NCBI RefSeq assembly: GCF_034044635.1
Contig: NZ_JAXCLX010000002.1
Span: 558,001-622,000 of the forward strand
DNA length: 64,000 nucleotides
Direction: 5' to 3'
DNA from: Dongia rigui
Lineage (GTDB): Bacteria > Pseudomonadota > Alphaproteobacteria > Dongiales > Dongiaceae
Under the pieces are notes generated by a model. That model saw only the letters and a program-made list of their open reading frames with translations, was not told the DNA's origin and made no database searches. This document shows, one piece after another, positions 1 to 9,421 of this stretch. Each line of letters begins with the position of its first letter. The first letter of the stretch is position 1. Both the position numbers and the translations under genes were made by a program.

Positions 1-80
1 GCATGCATGTGCGGCAATGAGTGCTTTGCCGCGCTTGCATGCGAGCTATGCGTCCGCCCCCGCAGGAGAAGAGGCATTCC

Positions 81-296
81 TTGTCCGAAGACCAATACAT
101 CATCGAGTTTCACCAGCTGGGTGCCTACGTCAAGGTTTCGGCCCTCGATCCGGTGACCCTCACCGAGGTGTCTGTTCCCGTGCCCGCGAATCTCTCGCAG
201 CGGCAGGCGGCGGAGATGGCGGTCCGCAGGCTGAAATATGTGCTCGCCCGGCGAAATGGCATGGCTGCTGACGGAACGGCTGGCGAACGCAAATAA
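81..296 (+). CDS. Small DUF6898-like hypothetical protein
   Basis: A 71-residue protein of unknown function. It resembles a small alphaproteobacterial family (DUF6898) in its pattern YIIEFHQLGAYVKVSALDP, a Thr-Glu-Val-Ser strand and a C-terminal helix ending KLKYVL-like (here RLKYVLARR). I chose the TTG start at 81 because AGGAGAAGAG at 64-73 is a good ribosome binding site and family similarity begins there. An ATG in the same frame at 21 would add 20 residues of unlikely composition. The next 250 bases are non-coding and lead into the liv operon, so this is probably the end of a preceding transcription unit. The family assignment is from memory. Confidence 0.6.
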   Translation: MSEDQYIIEFHQLGAYVKVSALDPVTLTEVSVPVPANLSQRQAAEMAVRRLKYVLARRNGMAADGTAGERK

Positions 297-552
297 CACC
301 TTGTCCCTCCTGAATTGTCGCGATAGGGTCCGCGTCAATGACGAGCTGCACACCGACGGGTCCATCAAAAGACCTGCGAGTTGTGGCCGGAATGGGGGCC
401 TTTCGTTTGACGTGACGTCGGTGCTACCGGATCGATTCCTATTGGGTTCGATCGCGCGCGCTGGTTTGGGCATTGCCAATCCGACCGCTGACGTAAGGTG
501 TGCTGCTCAAGGCGGGCCCAAAAGGCCCAGAGCAGAGGAGACTGCGCGCGAG
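297..552. promoter_or_regulatory. Intergenic leader upstream of the liv operon
   Basis: This 256-base stretch lies between the small upstream gene and livH and must hold the liv promoter. I see no convincing -35/-10 pair. A short GGCCC-type hairpin sits around 511-528, shortly before the livH ribosome binding site (GAGGAG at 535-540). No riboswitch is recognised. Confidence 0.3.
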
Positions 553-1482
553 ATGGATTGGTTTCCATATTTCCTGCAGCAGCTGATCAACGGGCTCACG
601 CTCGGATCCATCTACGGTCTCATCGCCATCGGCTACACGATGGTCTACGGCATCATCGGCATGGTCAACTTCGCCCATGGCGACGTCTACATGATCGGCG
701 CCTTCCAGGCGATGATCGTGTTCCTGCTCTGCGGCACGCTCGGCATTTCATGGGTGCCGCTGCAATTGCTGCTGATGCTCGTGGTCTCCATGATCCTGAC
801 CGCGGCCTACGGTTGGACAGTCGAACGCATCGCCTATCGACCCTTGCGTGGCGCACCGCGTCTTGCCCCCCTCATCACCGCTATCGGCATGTCGATCTTC
901 CTGCAGAACTACGTGCAGCTGGTGCAGGGCCCGCGCCCCAAACCGATTGAATCGATCATCAGCGGCGGCGTGCCCTTGATGACCCGCAGCGACGGCAGCT
1001 TTACCGTTCAGCTAGGCTGGATGCAGATCATCATCATCCTGGCCACCGTCGTGCTGATGGCGGGCTTCACGCTCCTCATTACACGCACCTCGCTGGGCCG
1101 TGCGCAGCGTGCTTGCGAGCAGGACATGAAGATGGCCTCGCTCTTGGGCGTCAATGTCGACCGTACCATCTCCATGACCTTTGTCATGGGAGCCGGCCTT
1201 GCCGCCATCGCCGGTACAATGGTGACCCTCTATTACGGCAACAATGATTTCTACATGGGCTTCCTCGCCGGCATCAAAGCCTTCACCGCGGCGGTGCTTG
1301 GCGGCATCGGCTCGCTTCCCGGCGCCATGCTCGGCGGTGTGCTGCTCGGCCTCATCGAGGCGATGTGGTCGGCCTATTTCTTTGCCGAATATAAAGACGT
1401 CGCGGCCTTTGGCGTGCTGGTCCTGGTGCTGATCTTCCGCCCGACCGGCCTCCTTGGGCGACCTGAAGTGGAAAAGGTCTGA
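553..1482 (+). CDS. livH: Branched-chain amino-acid ABC transporter permease LivH
   Basis: An inner-membrane permease of 309 residues that forms the translocation path for leucine/isoleucine/valine-type substrates with LivM. The N-terminus [20 protein letters not shown], the segment [15 protein letters not shown] and the ATP-binding-protein contact loop around [14 protein letters not shown] are typical of LivH. About eight hydrophobic segments are visible. The same frame is open from 238, but the family N-terminus and GAGGAG at 535-540 place the start at 553. It is the first gene of livHMGF, and livM begins 4 bases after its stop. Exact substrate specificity cannot be read from sequence. Confidence 0.93.
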   Translation: MDWFPYFLQQLINGLTLGSIYGLIAIGYTMVYGIIGMVNFAHGDVYMIGAFQAMIVFLLCGTLGISWVPLQLLLMLVVSMILTAAYGWTVERIAYRPLRGAPRLAPLITAIGMSIFLQNYVQLVQGPRPKPIESIISGGVPLMTRSDGSFTVQLGWMQIIIILATVVLMAGFTLLITRTSLGRAQRACEQDMKMASLLGVNVDRTISMTFVMGAGLAAIAGTMVTLYYGNNDFYMGFLAGIKAFTAAVLGGIGSLPGAMLGGVLLGLIEAMWSAYFFAEYKDVAAFGVLVLVLIFRPTGLLGRPEVEKV

Positions 1483-1486
1483 CGCC

Positions 1487-3052
1487 ATGACTGACACGAC
1501 CCTTTCCGCTGGTCCCAAGGCGCCGTCTCCGCTTGTCGAAGCGGCAAAGGATGCGGTCTTCGCCGCCATCCTGGTTTTCCTGCTGAGCTGGCTGATGATC
1601 GGCTATCAGACCCAGGTCCTTCAGGGCCAGCCAATGAGCTATGTCACGCGCTACAGCGATGTGCTGTGGGCCGTGATTCTGATTCCGGCCGGCCGTTTCC
1701 TGATGACGCTGACCCGGTTCGACCGGACTTTGCCGGCCATCGTTGGCGGTGCCCTCGGCTTCATCTACCTCTTCATTCCCGGCGTACTGGGCGTGCTCGA
1801 GTTGCCGGTCTATGGCGAATTCTTCGTCACCGCCGATCCGTTGCAGCCGGATATCCTGCCCTTCGAGCAGCCGATGGTGAACGTGATCTTCGGCATCGGC
1901 GCGTTCTTCGTGCTGGTGGCAGGCGCCCGCGCACGTCGCAAGAAGGCGGTTGGCCTCCACACGCTGGAAGTCCGTGAAGCAGCCGAGGCGCGACAGGCGC
2001 ATATCGCCAAAAATCTCTCCAGTGTCCTGGGACCGCTGCTGATCGTCATTGCGCTCATCATTCCGTGGACGCCCTGGGGCGATCGCAAGCTGGTCGACAC
2101 CCTCATTCTGGTAATGACCTATGTCATGCTCGGCTGGGGTCTCAACATCGTGGTCGGCCTCGCTGGCCTCCTCGATCTCGGTTACGTCGCCTTCTACGCG
2201 GTCGGTGCCTATACCTATGCCAAGCTCTCTATCGATCTCGGCTTCAATTTCTGGGAAAGCCTCCCGATTGCGGGCGCCATGGCGGCGACCTTCGGCGTGG
2301 TGCTCGGTTTTCCTGTTCTGCGCCTGAGGGGCGATTATCTTGCCATCGTGACCCTCGGCTTCGGTGAGATCATCCGCATCGTGCTCATCAACTGGCAATG
2401 GTTCACCGGCGGCCCCAACGGCCTCGGCAACATCGCCAAGATCGACTTCTTCGGCATCCCGTTCGAACGTAATCCGAAGGAGGGGGAACTGGCCTTCCAC
2501 ACCTTGTTCGGGCTCGACTTCAGCACCGTGCACCGCATCTACTTCCTCTATTACGTCATCATCGTACTGGCGCTCATCACCAACTTCGTGACGATCCGCT
2601 TGCGCAAGATGCCGATCGGCCGTGCCTGGGAAGCCCTGCGCGAGGATGAGACTGCCTGCCGGGCGCTCGGCATCAATCCCACCAACACCAAGCTGACCGC
2701 CTTTGCGCTGGGGGCAATGTTCGCTGGCTTTGCCGGTTCATTCTTCGCCACCCGTCAGGGCTTCGTCAGCCCGGAAAGCTTCACCTTCATCGAATCAGCC
2801 GTGATCCTTGCCATCGTCGTGCTCGGCGGCATGGGTAGCCAGGTGGGTGTCGCCTTGGCGGCGATCCTGCTCATCGGTCTGCCGGAGGTGCTGCGCGAAC
2901 TGTCGCTCTATCGCATGCTGGTCTTCGGCGCCGTCATGGTGCTGATCATGCTGCTGCGCCCCAAAGGCCTGCTGTCGTTCCGCGTGCCGACCATCCAACT
3001 GCACGGGAAGAAGAAGGCGTTGCCACCGACCACGGCGGGGGCGACGAAATGA
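1487..3052 (+). CDS. livM: Branched-chain amino-acid ABC transporter permease LivM
   Basis: The second permease, 521 residues. The C-terminal two thirds carry the LivM core: [19 protein letters not shown], then [19 protein letters not shown] and the coupling-loop region [20 protein letters not shown]. It is longer than the shortest LivM proteins because of an N-terminal block of about 190 residues with extra hydrophobic segments, similar in layout to the DUF3382 region of the E. coli protein. The ATG at 1487 follows livH by 4 bases, and the stop overlaps livG as ATGA, so the genes are translationally coupled. Confidence 0.92.
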   Translation: MTDTTLSAGPKAPSPLVEAAKDAVFAAILVFLLSWLMIGYQTQVLQGQPMSYVTRYSDVLWAVILIPAGRFLMTLTRFDRTLPAIVGGALGFIYLFIPGVLGVLELPVYGEFFVTADPLQPDILPFEQPMVNVIFGIGAFFVLVAGARARRKKAVGLHTLEVREAAEARQAHIAKNLSSVLGPLLIVIALIIPWTPWGDRKLVDTLILVMTYVMLGWGLNIVVGLAGLLDLGYVAFYAVGAYTYAKLSIDLGFNFWESLPIAGAMAATFGVVLGFPVLRLRGDYLAIVTLGFGEIIRIVLINWQWFTGGPNGLGNIAKIDFFGIPFERNPKEGELAFHTLFGLDFSTVHRIYFLYYVIIVLALITNFVTIRLRKMPIGRAWEALREDETACRALGINPTNTKLTAFALGAMFAGFAGSFFATRQGFVSPESFTFIESAVILAIVVLGGMGSQVGVALAAILLIGLPEVLRELSLYRMLVFGAVMVLIMLLRPKGLLSFRVPTIQLHGKKKALPPTTAGATK

Positions 3053-3873
3053 ACGCGCCCATGATTTCCGCCCCTGATACCTTGCTCGAGGTCGAGCGCC
3101 TGACCATGCGCTTCGGCGGCCTCGTGGCCATCAACGATGTCAGCTTCCAGGCCAAGAAACGCCAGATCACCGGCGTTATCGGTCCGAACGGCGCTGGCAA
3201 GACCACGCTCTTCAACTGCATCACCGGTTTCTATAAGCCGACGGTGGGGCGCATTGCGCTGCAGGCTGAAGATCGCGAACCCTATCTCCTTGAGCGCATG
3301 GATGGGTTCCGCATCGGCCAGAAGGCGAGGGTTGCGCGCACCTTCCAGAATATCCGGCTCTTCTCGGGCATGTCGGTGCTGGAGAACCTGATGGTGGCGC
3401 AGCACAACAAGCTGATGCATGCCTCGGGCTGGACGGTGCTGGGCCTCCTTGGCCTGCCGTCCTTCCGCCAGGCGGAAGCAGCGGCCAAGGAACTGGCGGT
3501 GGAGTGGCTGGAGCGCGTGAAGCTGACACGTGTTGCCGACGAGCCGGCCGGCAGCTTGCCCTATGGCGATCAGCGCCGACTTGAGATCGCGCGTGCCATG
3601 TGCACCCAGCCCGTTCTGCTTTGCCTTGATGAGCCGGCAGCCGGTCTTAACCCGAAGGAATCGGGCGAGCTCAATGCGCTCTTGCTCTCGATCCGCGATG
3701 AGTTCGGCATTGGCCTGCTGCTGATCGAACACGACATGAGCGTGGTGATGGGCATTTCCGACCACATCGTCGTGCTGGATTACGGCGTCAAGATTGCCGA
3801 TGGCACACCGGCGGAGATCCGCAACGATCCCGCGGTCATTCGTGCCTATCTCGGCGAAGAAGATACGGAATAG
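3049..3873 (+). CDS. livG: Branched-chain amino-acid ABC transporter ATPase LivG
   Basis: The cytoplasmic ATPase subunit, 274 residues. It shows Walker [13 protein letters not shown] near residue 45, the LivG-type signature [16 protein letters not shown], Walker [14 protein letters not shown] and the switch histidine in [11 protein letters not shown]. The LivG-specific insertion between Walker A and the signature ([20 protein letters not shown]) is present. The start overlaps the livM stop (ATGA). It pairs with LivF to power LivHM. Confidence 0.94.
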   Translation: MNAPMISAPDTLLEVERLTMRFGGLVAINDVSFQAKKRQITGVIGPNGAGKTTLFNCITGFYKPTVGRIALQAEDREPYLLERMDGFRIGQKARVARTFQNIRLFSGMSVLENLMVAQHNKLMHASGWTVLGLLGLPSFRQAEAAAKELAVEWLERVKLTRVADEPAGSLPYGDQRRLEIARAMCTQPVLLCLDEPAAGLNPKESGELNALLLSIRDEFGIGLLLIEHDMSVVMGISDHIVVLDYGVKIADGTPAEIRNDPAVIRAYLGEEDTE

Positions 3874-3882
3874 GTGGGCGCG

Positions 3883-4593
3883 ATGCTGACGATCTCCCGC
3901 GTTCACACCTTCTACGGCCATATCGAGGCGCTCAAAGGCATCGATATGGAAATCAACCAGGGCGAAATCGTGACGCTGATCGGTGCCAACGGTGCCGGCA
4001 AGTCGACCTTGCTGATGACGATCTGCGGCACGCCGCGGGCGCGGTCGGGCCGCATCGTCTTCGAGGGCAAGGACATCGCCCAGTTGCCGACCTACGAGAT
4101 CATGCGTCTCGGCATTGCGCAGTCGCCGGAAGGGCGCCGCATCTTCCCGCGCATGAGCGTGCAGGAAAACTTACGCATGGGGGCGATCACCGCCGACCCG
4201 CAATATTTCGAGGGCGATCTCGAACGCGTCTTCACGATCTTCCCCCGCCTCAAGGAACGCGCCACCCAGCGCGGTGGCACGCTCTCCGGCGGCGAGCAGC
4301 AGATGCTGGCCATCGCCCGCGCGCTGATGAGCCGGCCGCGCCTGCTGCTGCTGGATGAACCGTCGCTGGGTCTTGCCCCGATCATCGTGCGGCAGATCTT
4401 CTCGACCATCAAAGAGATCAACCAGCAGCAGGGCATGACTGTCTTCCTGGTCGAGCAGAACGCCAATCACGCGCTGAAGCTCGCCCATCGCGGCTATGTC
4501 ATGGTGAACGGTGTCATCACGCTGTCCGGCACTGGCCAGGAACTCCTGAGCAATGCCGAAGTTCGGGCGGCCTATCTGGAAGGGGGGCATTGA
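3883..4593 (+). CDS. livF: Branched-chain amino-acid ABC transporter ATPase LivF
   Basis: The second ATPase, 236 residues. Walker A is GANGAGKSTLLM, the signature LSGGEQQMLAIARALM, Walker B LLLLDEPSLGLAP and the switch region FLVEQNANHAL. The segment QSPEGRRIFPRMSVQENL is a LivF hallmark. A GTG at 3874 is in frame immediately after the livG stop, but AGGTGG just upstream of the ATG at 3883 and the family N-terminus MLTISRVHTFYG favour 3883. Confidence 0.93.
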   Translation: MLTISRVHTFYGHIEALKGIDMEINQGEIVTLIGANGAGKSTLLMTICGTPRARSGRIVFEGKDIAQLPTYEIMRLGIAQSPEGRRIFPRMSVQENLRMGAITADPQYFEGDLERVFTIFPRLKERATQRGGTLSGGEQQMLAIARALMSRPRLLLLDEPSLGLAPIIVRQIFSTIKEINQQQGMTVFLVEQNANHALKLAHRGYVMVNGVITLSGTGQELLSNAEVRAAYLEGGH

Positions 4594-4594
4594 G

Positions 4595-4933
4595 ATGAAA
4601 GAAGTGCTCGTTTTCCTCTTCCTCACCGTCATCATCTTCGGCGGCGCCTCGTTCCTGATGGGGCAGGCGATCGCTGAGACCTGGCGCCCGGTCTGGCAGA
4701 ACGTCGTCTATGGCGCCTTGCTCGTGGCGGTGGAGCGGTTCTTCGCCGCGACGCTGTTCCAGGCACCGCCTTTCAACATCGGTGGGATCCTGCTTAATGC
4801 AGTGGTCATCATCGGCTTCGCTCTGTTGGCCTATCGCCTGACCCAGGTCCGCAAAATGGTCACCCAGTATCCCTGGCTTTACGAACGCAACGGGCTGTTC
4901 TCCTGGCGCGATAAGGCTGCAACCGGGGGTTAA
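4595..4933 (+). CDS. DUF6867-like membrane protein of the liv operon
   Basis: A 112-residue protein with about three hydrophobic segments. The pattern TWRPVWQNVVYGALLVAVERFF followed by RLTQVRKMVTQYPWLYERNG matches my memory of DUF6867, a family found next to liv genes in alphaproteobacteria. No biochemical role is known to me; position suggests an accessory to the LivHMGF transporter or its assembly. The ATG at 4595 follows the livF stop by one base; an in-frame ATG at 4553 inside livF is less likely. A 165-base gap separates it from livJ. Confidence 0.72.
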   Translation: MKEVLVFLFLTVIIFGGASFLMGQAIAETWRPVWQNVVYGALLVAVERFFAATLFQAPPFNIGGILLNAVVIIGFALLAYRLTQVRKMVTQYPWLYERNGLFSWRDKAATGG

Positions 4934-5098
4934 GTCCGACAAAACGCCGGGTTAATCGGCGGAACGGTGGATCACGGAGTTTTGCAGCCGGATTGCATTG
5001 ACCCGGCTGAATTAAGGCGGGAAGATGCTGCCCAGCTTAACCGGGCGGCGGAAGACCGCAGGGGTAAGTGAAACATTCAGGCTTTATGTGAGGGATCA

Positions 5099-6232
5099 AT
5101 GTTCAAGACTCTGATTGGCTCGACGGCGCTTGCCGCCGTGATGGCTATCGGCGCGTTTGGTGGCGTGTCGTCGGCCCAGGCTGACATCACCATCGCCGTT
5201 GCTGGTCCGATGACCGGCGAACTCGCGGCTTTCGGCGAACAGCTGAAGCGCGGCGCGGAAAAGGCAGTTGCCGACATCAACGCCAAGGGCGGCGTGAACG
5301 GCGAACAGCTGAAGCTCGAAATCGGTGACGACCAGTGCGACCCGAAGCAGGCCGTGCAGGTTGCCAACGACCTCGTGAAGAAGGGCGTCGCATTCGTCGC
5401 CGGCCACTTCTGCTCGGGTTCGTCGATCCCGGCTTCGGCAGTCTACGCTGAAGAAGGCATCGTGCAGATCACCCCGGCCTCGACCAACCCGGCTTTCACC
5501 GAAGACATGGCCGCCAAGGGCGTCACCACCGTGTTCCGCACCTGCGGTCGTGACGATGCCCAGGGCATCTTCGCTGGTCCGTGGCTCGCCAAGACCTACA
5601 CCGGCAAGAACGTCGCCATTCTGGACGACAAGTCGGCTTACGGTCAGGGCCTCGCCAACGAGACGGCGAAGAACTTCGAATCCTCGGGTGGCAAGATCGC
5701 GGTCCGCGATACCTACACCGCGAAGGAGAAAGACTTCTCGGCGCTCATCAGCAAGCTGAAGGACGCCAAGATCGACGCCGTCTACATCGGTGGCTACCAC
5801 AACGACGTGGGTCTGATGGTTCGTCAGGCGCGTGAGCAGGGCCTCGAAGCCGCGTTCATCTCGGCCGACGCTCTCAACACGGCCGAGTTCTGGTCGATCT
5901 CCGGTCCGGCCGGCGAAGGCCTGCGTTACAGCGACGGCGCCTCGGCGGTCAATCTCGACTCCGCCAAGGACGTGGTTGCGGCATTCCGTGCCGACAATTA
6001 CGAGCCGGAAGGCTACACGTTGAACTCCTATGCCGCGATCCAGGCCTGGGCCGCTGCGGCGACCAAAGCCGGCTCGACTGACGGCGCCAAGGTTGCGGAA
6101 GCCCTGCGTTCGGGGCCGATCCCGACCGCGATCGGCGACCTGACCTGGGATGCCAAGGGCGACCTGACCAAAGTGAACTACGCCTGGTACGTCTATCATG
6201 ACGGCAAGGCCGTTCAGGAACCCCTGAACTAA
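5099..6232 (+). CDS. livJ: Periplasmic branched-chain amino-acid binding protein (LivJ/LivK type)
   Basis: A 377-residue substrate-binding protein that delivers ligand to LivHMGF. Residues 1-28 form a Sec signal peptide ending SSAQA before DITIAVAGPMTGELA, the usual mature start. FCSGSSIPASAVY and ITPASTNPAFT are ligand-pocket segments of the Leu/Ile/Val-binding family, and two Cys pairs resemble LivJ disulfides. The gene has its own 165-base upstream gap and ends in a strong terminator, which fits separate high-level expression. The ribosome binding site GAGGGA is a few bases before the ATG. Confidence 0.9.
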   Translation: MFKTLIGSTALAAVMAIGAFGGVSSAQADITIAVAGPMTGELAAFGEQLKRGAEKAVADINAKGGVNGEQLKLEIGDDQCDPKQAVQVANDLVKKGVAFVAGHFCSGSSIPASAVYAEEGIVQITPASTNPAFTEDMAAKGVTTVFRTCGRDDAQGIFAGPWLAKTYTGKNVAILDDKSAYGQGLANETAKNFESSGGKIAVRDTYTAKEKDFSALISKLKDAKIDAVYIGGYHNDVGLMVRQAREQGLEAAFISADALNTAEFWSISGPAGEGLRYSDGASAVNLDSAKDVVAAFRADNYEPEGYTLNSYAAIQAWAAAATKAGSTDGAKVAEALRSGPIPTAIGDLTWDAKGDLTKVNYAWYVYHDGKAVQEPLN

Positions 6233-6259
6233 ACATCTGCTCAACCGAGCCGATGAAGA

Positions 6260-6291
6260 AAGCCCGGGCGTCATGCCCGGGCTTTTGTTTT
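6260..6291 (+). terminator. Rho-independent terminator after livJ
   Basis: A perfect 10-bp stem (AAGCCCGGGC at 6260-6269 with GCCCGGGCTT at 6275-6284) has a 5-base loop and is followed by TTGTTTTTG. It closes the liv operon and lies between two converging genes. Confidence 0.92.
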
Positions 6292-6313
6292 TGTGGTTTG
6301 GTGCGCTTCGCGC

Positions 6314-7387
6314 TTAGGGCGCAATCGCCACTTTCAGCACGCCGTCGCGTTGATGCGCGAACAGGTCGTAGGCGGCTTCGATGTCATCGAGCTTGAAGCG
6401 GTGCGTCACCAGCGGCTTCAAATCCAGTCGCTCCGACTTGATGACTTCCATCAGCCGGCGCATGCGCTCCTTCCCGCCTGGGCACAACGTGGTGATGATC
6501 TTATGATCGCCCAGGCCCGCGGCAAAGGCGCCCAAGGGAATGGTGAGATCGCTGGAATAGACGCCAAGGCTTGAGAGTGTGCCCCCCGGACGCAAGACGC
6601 TGAGGCATGCCTGGAACGTCGCCTGGGTTCCCAGCGCTTCGATGGCGACATCGACGCCCCGGCCATTGGTGATCTGCATGATCGCCTCGACCGGATCCGT
6701 CTCGCGGAAATTGACGACATGGTCGGCACCCATATGCCGCGCGATCTCCAAACGCTTGGCGATGCTGTCGACGGCGATGATTGTGGTAGCGCCGGACAGC
6801 TTGGCGCCCGCCGTGGCGCAGAGGCCGATCGGTCCTTGGGCGAAAACGGCGACGACATCGCCAATGCGCACCTTGCCGCTCTCGGCGCCGCTGAAGCCGG
6901 TCGACATGATGTCCGGGCACATCAAGACCTGCTCGTCGCTGAGGCCATCCGGCACCGGCGCCAGATTGGCCATGGCATCCGGCACCAGAACATATTCGGC
7001 TTGCGCGCCGTCGATGGTGTTGCCGAACTTCCAGCCGCCGATCGGTTTCCAGCCATGGGCCGTGCCGGCACCGTCCTGGGAATGGCAGCCGCACAACGAC
7101 GCGTTGCTGTGGCCGCTGGGTGTGATGGCGCCGGCGATGACGCGCTGGCCTTCCTGATAGCCTTGCACGGCCGACCCCAGTTTCTCGATGATGCCGACCG
7201 GTTCATGGCCGACGGTCAGGCCTTTGCGGACCGGGTACTCGCCCTTGAGGATATGGACATCCGTGCCGCAAATCGTCGTCGTGGTGATCCGAATCAGCGC
7301 GTCGAGCGGGCCCACATCGGGTATGGGCTTCTCATCGAGCACAATCCGGCCCGGTTCCACGAAAATGGCGGCTTTCATCTTGGCCAT
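6314..7387 (-). CDS. Zinc-dependent medium-chain alcohol dehydrogenase
   Basis: A 357-residue NAD(P)-dependent alcohol dehydrogenase, cytoplasmic. Catalytic zinc ligands can be assigned as Cys40 (TICGTD), His61 (GHEPVG) and Asp159 (CPDIMSTGF), the Cys-His-Asp set of the isopropanol/TbADH-like subfamily; GGWKFGNTIDG also matches that group. The four-cysteine structural-zinc loop is absent, as in that subfamily. The Rossmann motif is around VFAQGPIGLCA. The start ATG at 7387 follows GGAGAAG. The substrate is unknown; secondary alcohols or short primary alcohols are possible. It converges on the livJ terminator. Confidence 0.85.
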   Translation of the reverse strand: MAKMKAAIFVEPGRIVLDEKPIPDVGPLDALIRITTTTICGTDVHILKGEYPVRKGLTVGHEPVGIIEKLGSAVQGYQEGQRVIAGAITPSGHSNASLCGCHSQDGAGTAHGWKPIGGWKFGNTIDGAQAEYVLVPDAMANLAPVPDGLSDEQVLMCPDIMSTGFSGAESGKVRIGDVVAVFAQGPIGLCATAGAKLSGATTIIAVDSIAKRLEIARHMGADHVVNFRETDPVEAIMQITNGRGVDVAIEALGTQATFQACLSVLRPGGTLSSLGVYSSDLTIPLGAFAAGLGDHKIITTLCPGGKERMRRLMEVIKSERLDLKPLVTHRFKLDDIEAAYDLFAHQRDGVLKVAIAP

Positions 7388-7573
7388 GGTCTTCTCCGTT
7401 CAATTTGCATTGGTCCGGTGCCATGTTCGGCGGCGGCGGTGATTCCAACCCTGACCTAGATCAAAATGGGCCGTGACCGATTCATGACGGCAAGGGCACG
7501 TAAGAGGCCTTGCGTCCGACCCGATCGCTCATTAATCGTAACACCCGGTGAGAAGCCCTGAGGTTCCAAGATC

Positions 7574-8773
7574 GTGACTGTCGGCCGTCTGTTCGTCGCG
7601 TCGTTGATGTCGAGCCTGCTGCTGGCCGCTTGTGCTGGCCCCAGCGGCCCGACCCAAGCCGAAATCGAGGCCGCTGCGGCCAAGGTCAACGCCAACGCGG
7701 TGGCGGCGCGCGCGGCTGCTGCCGATGACAACCGTGTGGTCATCGGCGTCGCTGGCCCCATGACCGGTGATCTACAGCAATACGGGTTGGAGATGCGCCG
7801 CGGTGCCGAACTTGCCGTCGCCGATCTCAATGCGGCGGGGGGCATTCTGGGGCGCAAGGTGGTCCTTGAGGTTGCGGACGACCATTGCGGCAAACAGGAT
7901 GCCGAGGACGCGGCCAAGGAACTGGTCCAGAAAGGCGTCGTCTTCGTCGATGGCCATTTCTGTTCCGGCTCATCGATCGAAGGGTCGGACATCTATGGCC
8001 CGGCCGAGGTTCTGCAGATCACGCCGTCCGTCACCAACGGTCTCGTGACCGACATTGCGTTCCAGCGCCACATCACCACCCTGCTGCGCGTCGTCGGGCG
8101 CGACGAGATGCAGGGCGACTTTGCGGCCGATTGGCTGGCAAAGGCTCATGCCGGCGGGCCGATTGTCGTGCTCAGCGACAACAGCGCCTATGGTCAGGGC
8201 ATCGCGCGGCATGTGCGCAATCGGCTGGAGGCGCTCGGCGTGCGCTCGATGGTGGGGGAGTTCGTGCAGGGCCAGACCAGCTACGCCAATCTCATCGCCA
8301 AACTGAAGGATCTGAAGCCCAGCGCCATCTATGTGGCCGCCTATCACGACGATATCGGGCGCCTGACCTGGTCGTTGCGCGTCGCCAAGATCGATGTCGA
8401 GATCATCGGGCCGGATGTGCTCAGCAATCCCGAGTTCTGGTCCTTCTCCCAAATGCGCGGCAGCGGCGTCCGATTTACCAATCCGGCGCCGGCGGCCGAG
8501 CGGCCGGAGGCGGCGGATCTGGTAGCCAGGTTCCGCGCCGATGGCCGTGGCGAGCCCACCAACGAAACGCTCAATGCCTACGCCGCGGTTCAGGTCTTTG
8601 CGGCGGCGGCCGAAGCCACCAAGGGTGTCGACGCCAAGGCGATCGGTGCCTATCTGCGCCAGAACAGCGTCAAAACGGTTTTGGGTGAGCTCAGCTGGGA
8701 CGACAAGGGCGACCTCACCCATGCTGACTACATCTGGTATGTCTGGCAGGACGGCCTAGCGCTCCGGCAATAA
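7574..8773 (+). CDS. LivJ-like ABC substrate-binding lipoprotein
   Basis: A 399-residue protein related to the LivJ copy at 5099-6232 (shared VAGPMTGDLQQYG, HFCSGSSIEGS, SDNSAYGQG, and a C-terminus with WYVW). Instead of a cleavable Sec signal it has a lipobox, LLLAACAG, near residue 19, followed by an Ala-rich helical linker of about 35 residues before the binding fold begins at VVIGVAGPM. It is therefore probably anchored to a membrane. Start is GTG at 7574. No permease or ATPase gene is adjacent, so it may feed the liv transporter upstream or serve as a sensor. Confidence 0.82.
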   Translation: MTVGRLFVASLMSSLLLAACAGPSGPTQAEIEAAAAKVNANAVAARAAAADDNRVVIGVAGPMTGDLQQYGLEMRRGAELAVADLNAAGGILGRKVVLEVADDHCGKQDAEDAAKELVQKGVVFVDGHFCSGSSIEGSDIYGPAEVLQITPSVTNGLVTDIAFQRHITTLLRVVGRDEMQGDFAADWLAKAHAGGPIVVLSDNSAYGQGIARHVRNRLEALGVRSMVGEFVQGQTSYANLIAKLKDLKPSAIYVAAYHDDIGRLTWSLRVAKIDVEIIGPDVLSNPEFWSFSQMRGSGVRFTNPAPAAERPEAADLVARFRADGRGEPTNETLNAYAAVQVFAAAAEATKGVDAKAIGAYLRQNSVKTVLGELSWDDKGDLTHADYIWYVWQDGLALRQ

Positions 8774-8913
8774 GCCGATTTTTGCCAATTAGCGGCATAG
8801 TTTGTGGTTGTTGGCGACCCCAGCCCGGCTATATGGTAGCGCCCGGCCTGAACCCGCCCAAACCGGCGGGTTTGGGCGTCTTGTATATTGGGCCGGGGCG
8901 GATAGCAGCATAA

Positions 8914-9345
8914 ATGGCTGAAAAGATTGCAATTGCCAGCGACCACGCGGGCTATGACCTCAAAGTTCAGCTGAAGCCGGAACTGGAAAGGCTGGGCTTC
9001 GAGGTGGTGGATCTCGGCACCGACGGTCCCGCCTCGGTCGACTATCCCGATTTTGCGCTGAAGATGGCCGAAACGCTCCGGGCCGGCACAGTTGCGCGCG
9101 GTGTGCTGGTGTGCGGTTCCGGGATCGGCATTTCCATGGCCGCCAACCGTCACAAGCATGTGCGGGCGGCGCTCTGCCATGACCATCTCACCGCCAAGCT
9201 GTCGCGCCAGCACAATAACGCCAATGTCTTGTGCTTGGGCGGCCGGACGACCGGCCCCGATGTCGCTAAAGACTGTTTGCGCGTGTTTCTTGAGACAGAA
9301 TTCGAAGGGGGCCGTCACCAAAATCGCGTCGCCAAATTCTGCTAA
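8914..9345 (+). CDS. rpiB: Ribose-5-phosphate isomerase B
   Basis: A 143-residue RpiB/LacAB-family sugar isomerase that interconverts ribose 5-phosphate and ribulose 5-phosphate in the non-oxidative pentose phosphate pathway. It shows ASDHAGYDLK at the N-terminus, DYPDFA, the active-site loop VLVCGSGIGISMAANRH and HDHLTAKLSRQHNNANVL. Length is normal. It lies upstream of glyA, a common alphaproteobacterial order. Confidence 0.93.
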   Translation: MAEKIAIASDHAGYDLKVQLKPELERLGFEVVDLGTDGPASVDYPDFALKMAETLRAGTVARGVLVCGSGIGISMAANRHKHVRAALCHDHLTAKLSRQHNNANVLCLGGRTTGPDVAKDCLRVFLETEFEGGRHQNRVAKFC

Positions 9346-9421
9346 AACCAGCGGATAGGGTCAGGTTTTGCAAGACCGGCAGCCCAGGGCGCCGGAAGAT
9401 GGCCTCAGAAAGGTTAAGGGA

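Noticed and set aside
1352-2533. 393-residue frame on the minus strand opposite livM
   Set aside because: Antisense to a certain gene, with low-complexity polar composition and no ribosome binding site.
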